Shown: positions 63,622-64,000 of the stretch, piece after piece | How the letters are laid out: each line of letters opens with the position of its first letter | How positions within the stretch are numbered: the first letter of the stretch is position 1 | Assembly: GCA_947683625.1 (NCBI GenBank) | Contig: CANTUR010000620.1 | Span: 248,001-312,000 of the forward strand | DNA length: 64,000 bases | DNA from: Mallotus nudiflorus | Taxonomy: Eukaryota > Streptophyta > Magnoliopsida > Malpighiales > Euphorbiaceae | Direction: 5' to 3' | Notes under the pieces: generated by a model | Told to the model about the DNA's origin: nothing | Seen by the model: only the letters and a program-made list of their open reading frames with translations | The model's database searches: none | Translations under genes and position numbers: made by a program

Positions 63622-64000
63622 TGTAATATCCCGTGTTTTTAAAAATATTTTTACACTGTACCGGGATATGCAGTGTCAATGATTTCTGTATTTTATATGA
63701 TATTTTTACGAGTTAATATGTATTTTAGACCTATTTTAATTATTGTGTATTTTTTTCAGTGTTTTACGTAAAACTTTCCCGGGACTTGCATTTCCGGGGA
63801 AATTTTCACGTAAACAATGTATTATTAATTATTTTAAATGTATTTACGGACTTGCATGAACTCATACATATTTATAAATTATTAAATAAAGCCTGTGTGT
63901 GTACATTTATTTAATTAGGGTTTATTATTACCCTAATATTTTATTAAGTATTTATTTGTTTTATTGTTATTTAATTAATTTTATTTAGTATAAATTATTA
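63622..64000 (+). mobile_element. E-family gypsy LTR start, leaving the window
   Basis: TGTAATATCCCGTGTTTTTAAA follows TATAGTATAT and matches, on the plus strand, the reverse complement of the solo LTR end at 63071 (TGTAATATCCCGAATTTTT). GGGATATGCAGTG (~63662) is shared too. Contains an inverted repeat GTAAAACTTTCCCGGG / CCGGGGAAATTTTCACGTAAAC (63768-63816). Only the first 379 bases are visible. Confidence 0.8.

Overview
This is a gene-poor, very AT-rich stretch of a flowering-plant nuclear genome, most likely a eudicot. Evidence for a plant nucleus: chromodomain-bearing Tekay/Del-type Ty3/gypsy retrotransposons with multi-kilobase LTRs and initiator-tRNA-Met primer sites, a Ty1/copia element, L1-type LINE remnants, and one spliced host gene encoding a small HMA-domain protein with a C-terminal CaaX box (HIPP family). 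Nothing here is bacterial, phage, CRISPR or rRNA-like. I cannot name the species.

Layout. 1-770: decayed retrotransposon-like AT-rich sequence. 770-2865: minus-strand remnant of an L1-type LINE (ORF1 and endonuclease, no reverse transcriptase). 2880-37400: one large tandem structure. A non-coding unit of about 4.0-4.4 kb occurs three times head to tail. Copy 2 is split by a complete minus-strand Tekay element (element B, 9881-21202, duplicated target AATTA). Copy 3 is split by a second complete Tekay element of another LTR family on the plus strand (element C, 26126-36849). 37600-38778: a fold-back element with arms of several hundred bases and a probable 9-bp target duplication. 38889-39768: the HIPP-like gene in three exons, the only host gene I can support. 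39968-54495: a third Tekay element (element D, same LTR family as B), which has lost the first ~0.36 kb of its 5' LTR; its 3' LTR is split by a solo LTR of the C family (50413-53843, target GTTAA). 54496-55489: a second L1 remnant, cut by a minus-strand Ty1/copia element (3' LTR at 55490-55702, pol to 59145, gag tail at 63072-63170). The copia is split by a 3.9-kb solo LTR of a third gypsy family (E) at 59140-63071, and then by another E-family LTR (63172 onward) that itself carries an oppositely oriented E-family LTR starting at 63622 and leaving the window.

How it fits together. Insertion order can be read from the nesting: tandem unit before B and C; D before its solo LTR; L1 before copia before the E-type LTRs. 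Both solo LTRs show that LTR-LTR recombination has removed whole elements. All three gypsy polyproteins are dead, with stops that are almost all explained by C-to-T change (Gln, Arg or Trp codons to stop), the expected footprint of long-term cytosine methylation.

The most interesting signal is inside the LTRs. Families that barely resemble each other elsewhere keep the same ordered blocks: a ~90-100 bp hairpin-forming block around GTCCGTTTTAC / GTAAAACGTGAC, then exon-sized blocks bounded by good splice-site sequences, with a tandem repeat carrying CTCTCGG between them. This looks like a conserved, possibly spliced, structured leader. All calls come from reading the sequence; no alignment or database search was run.
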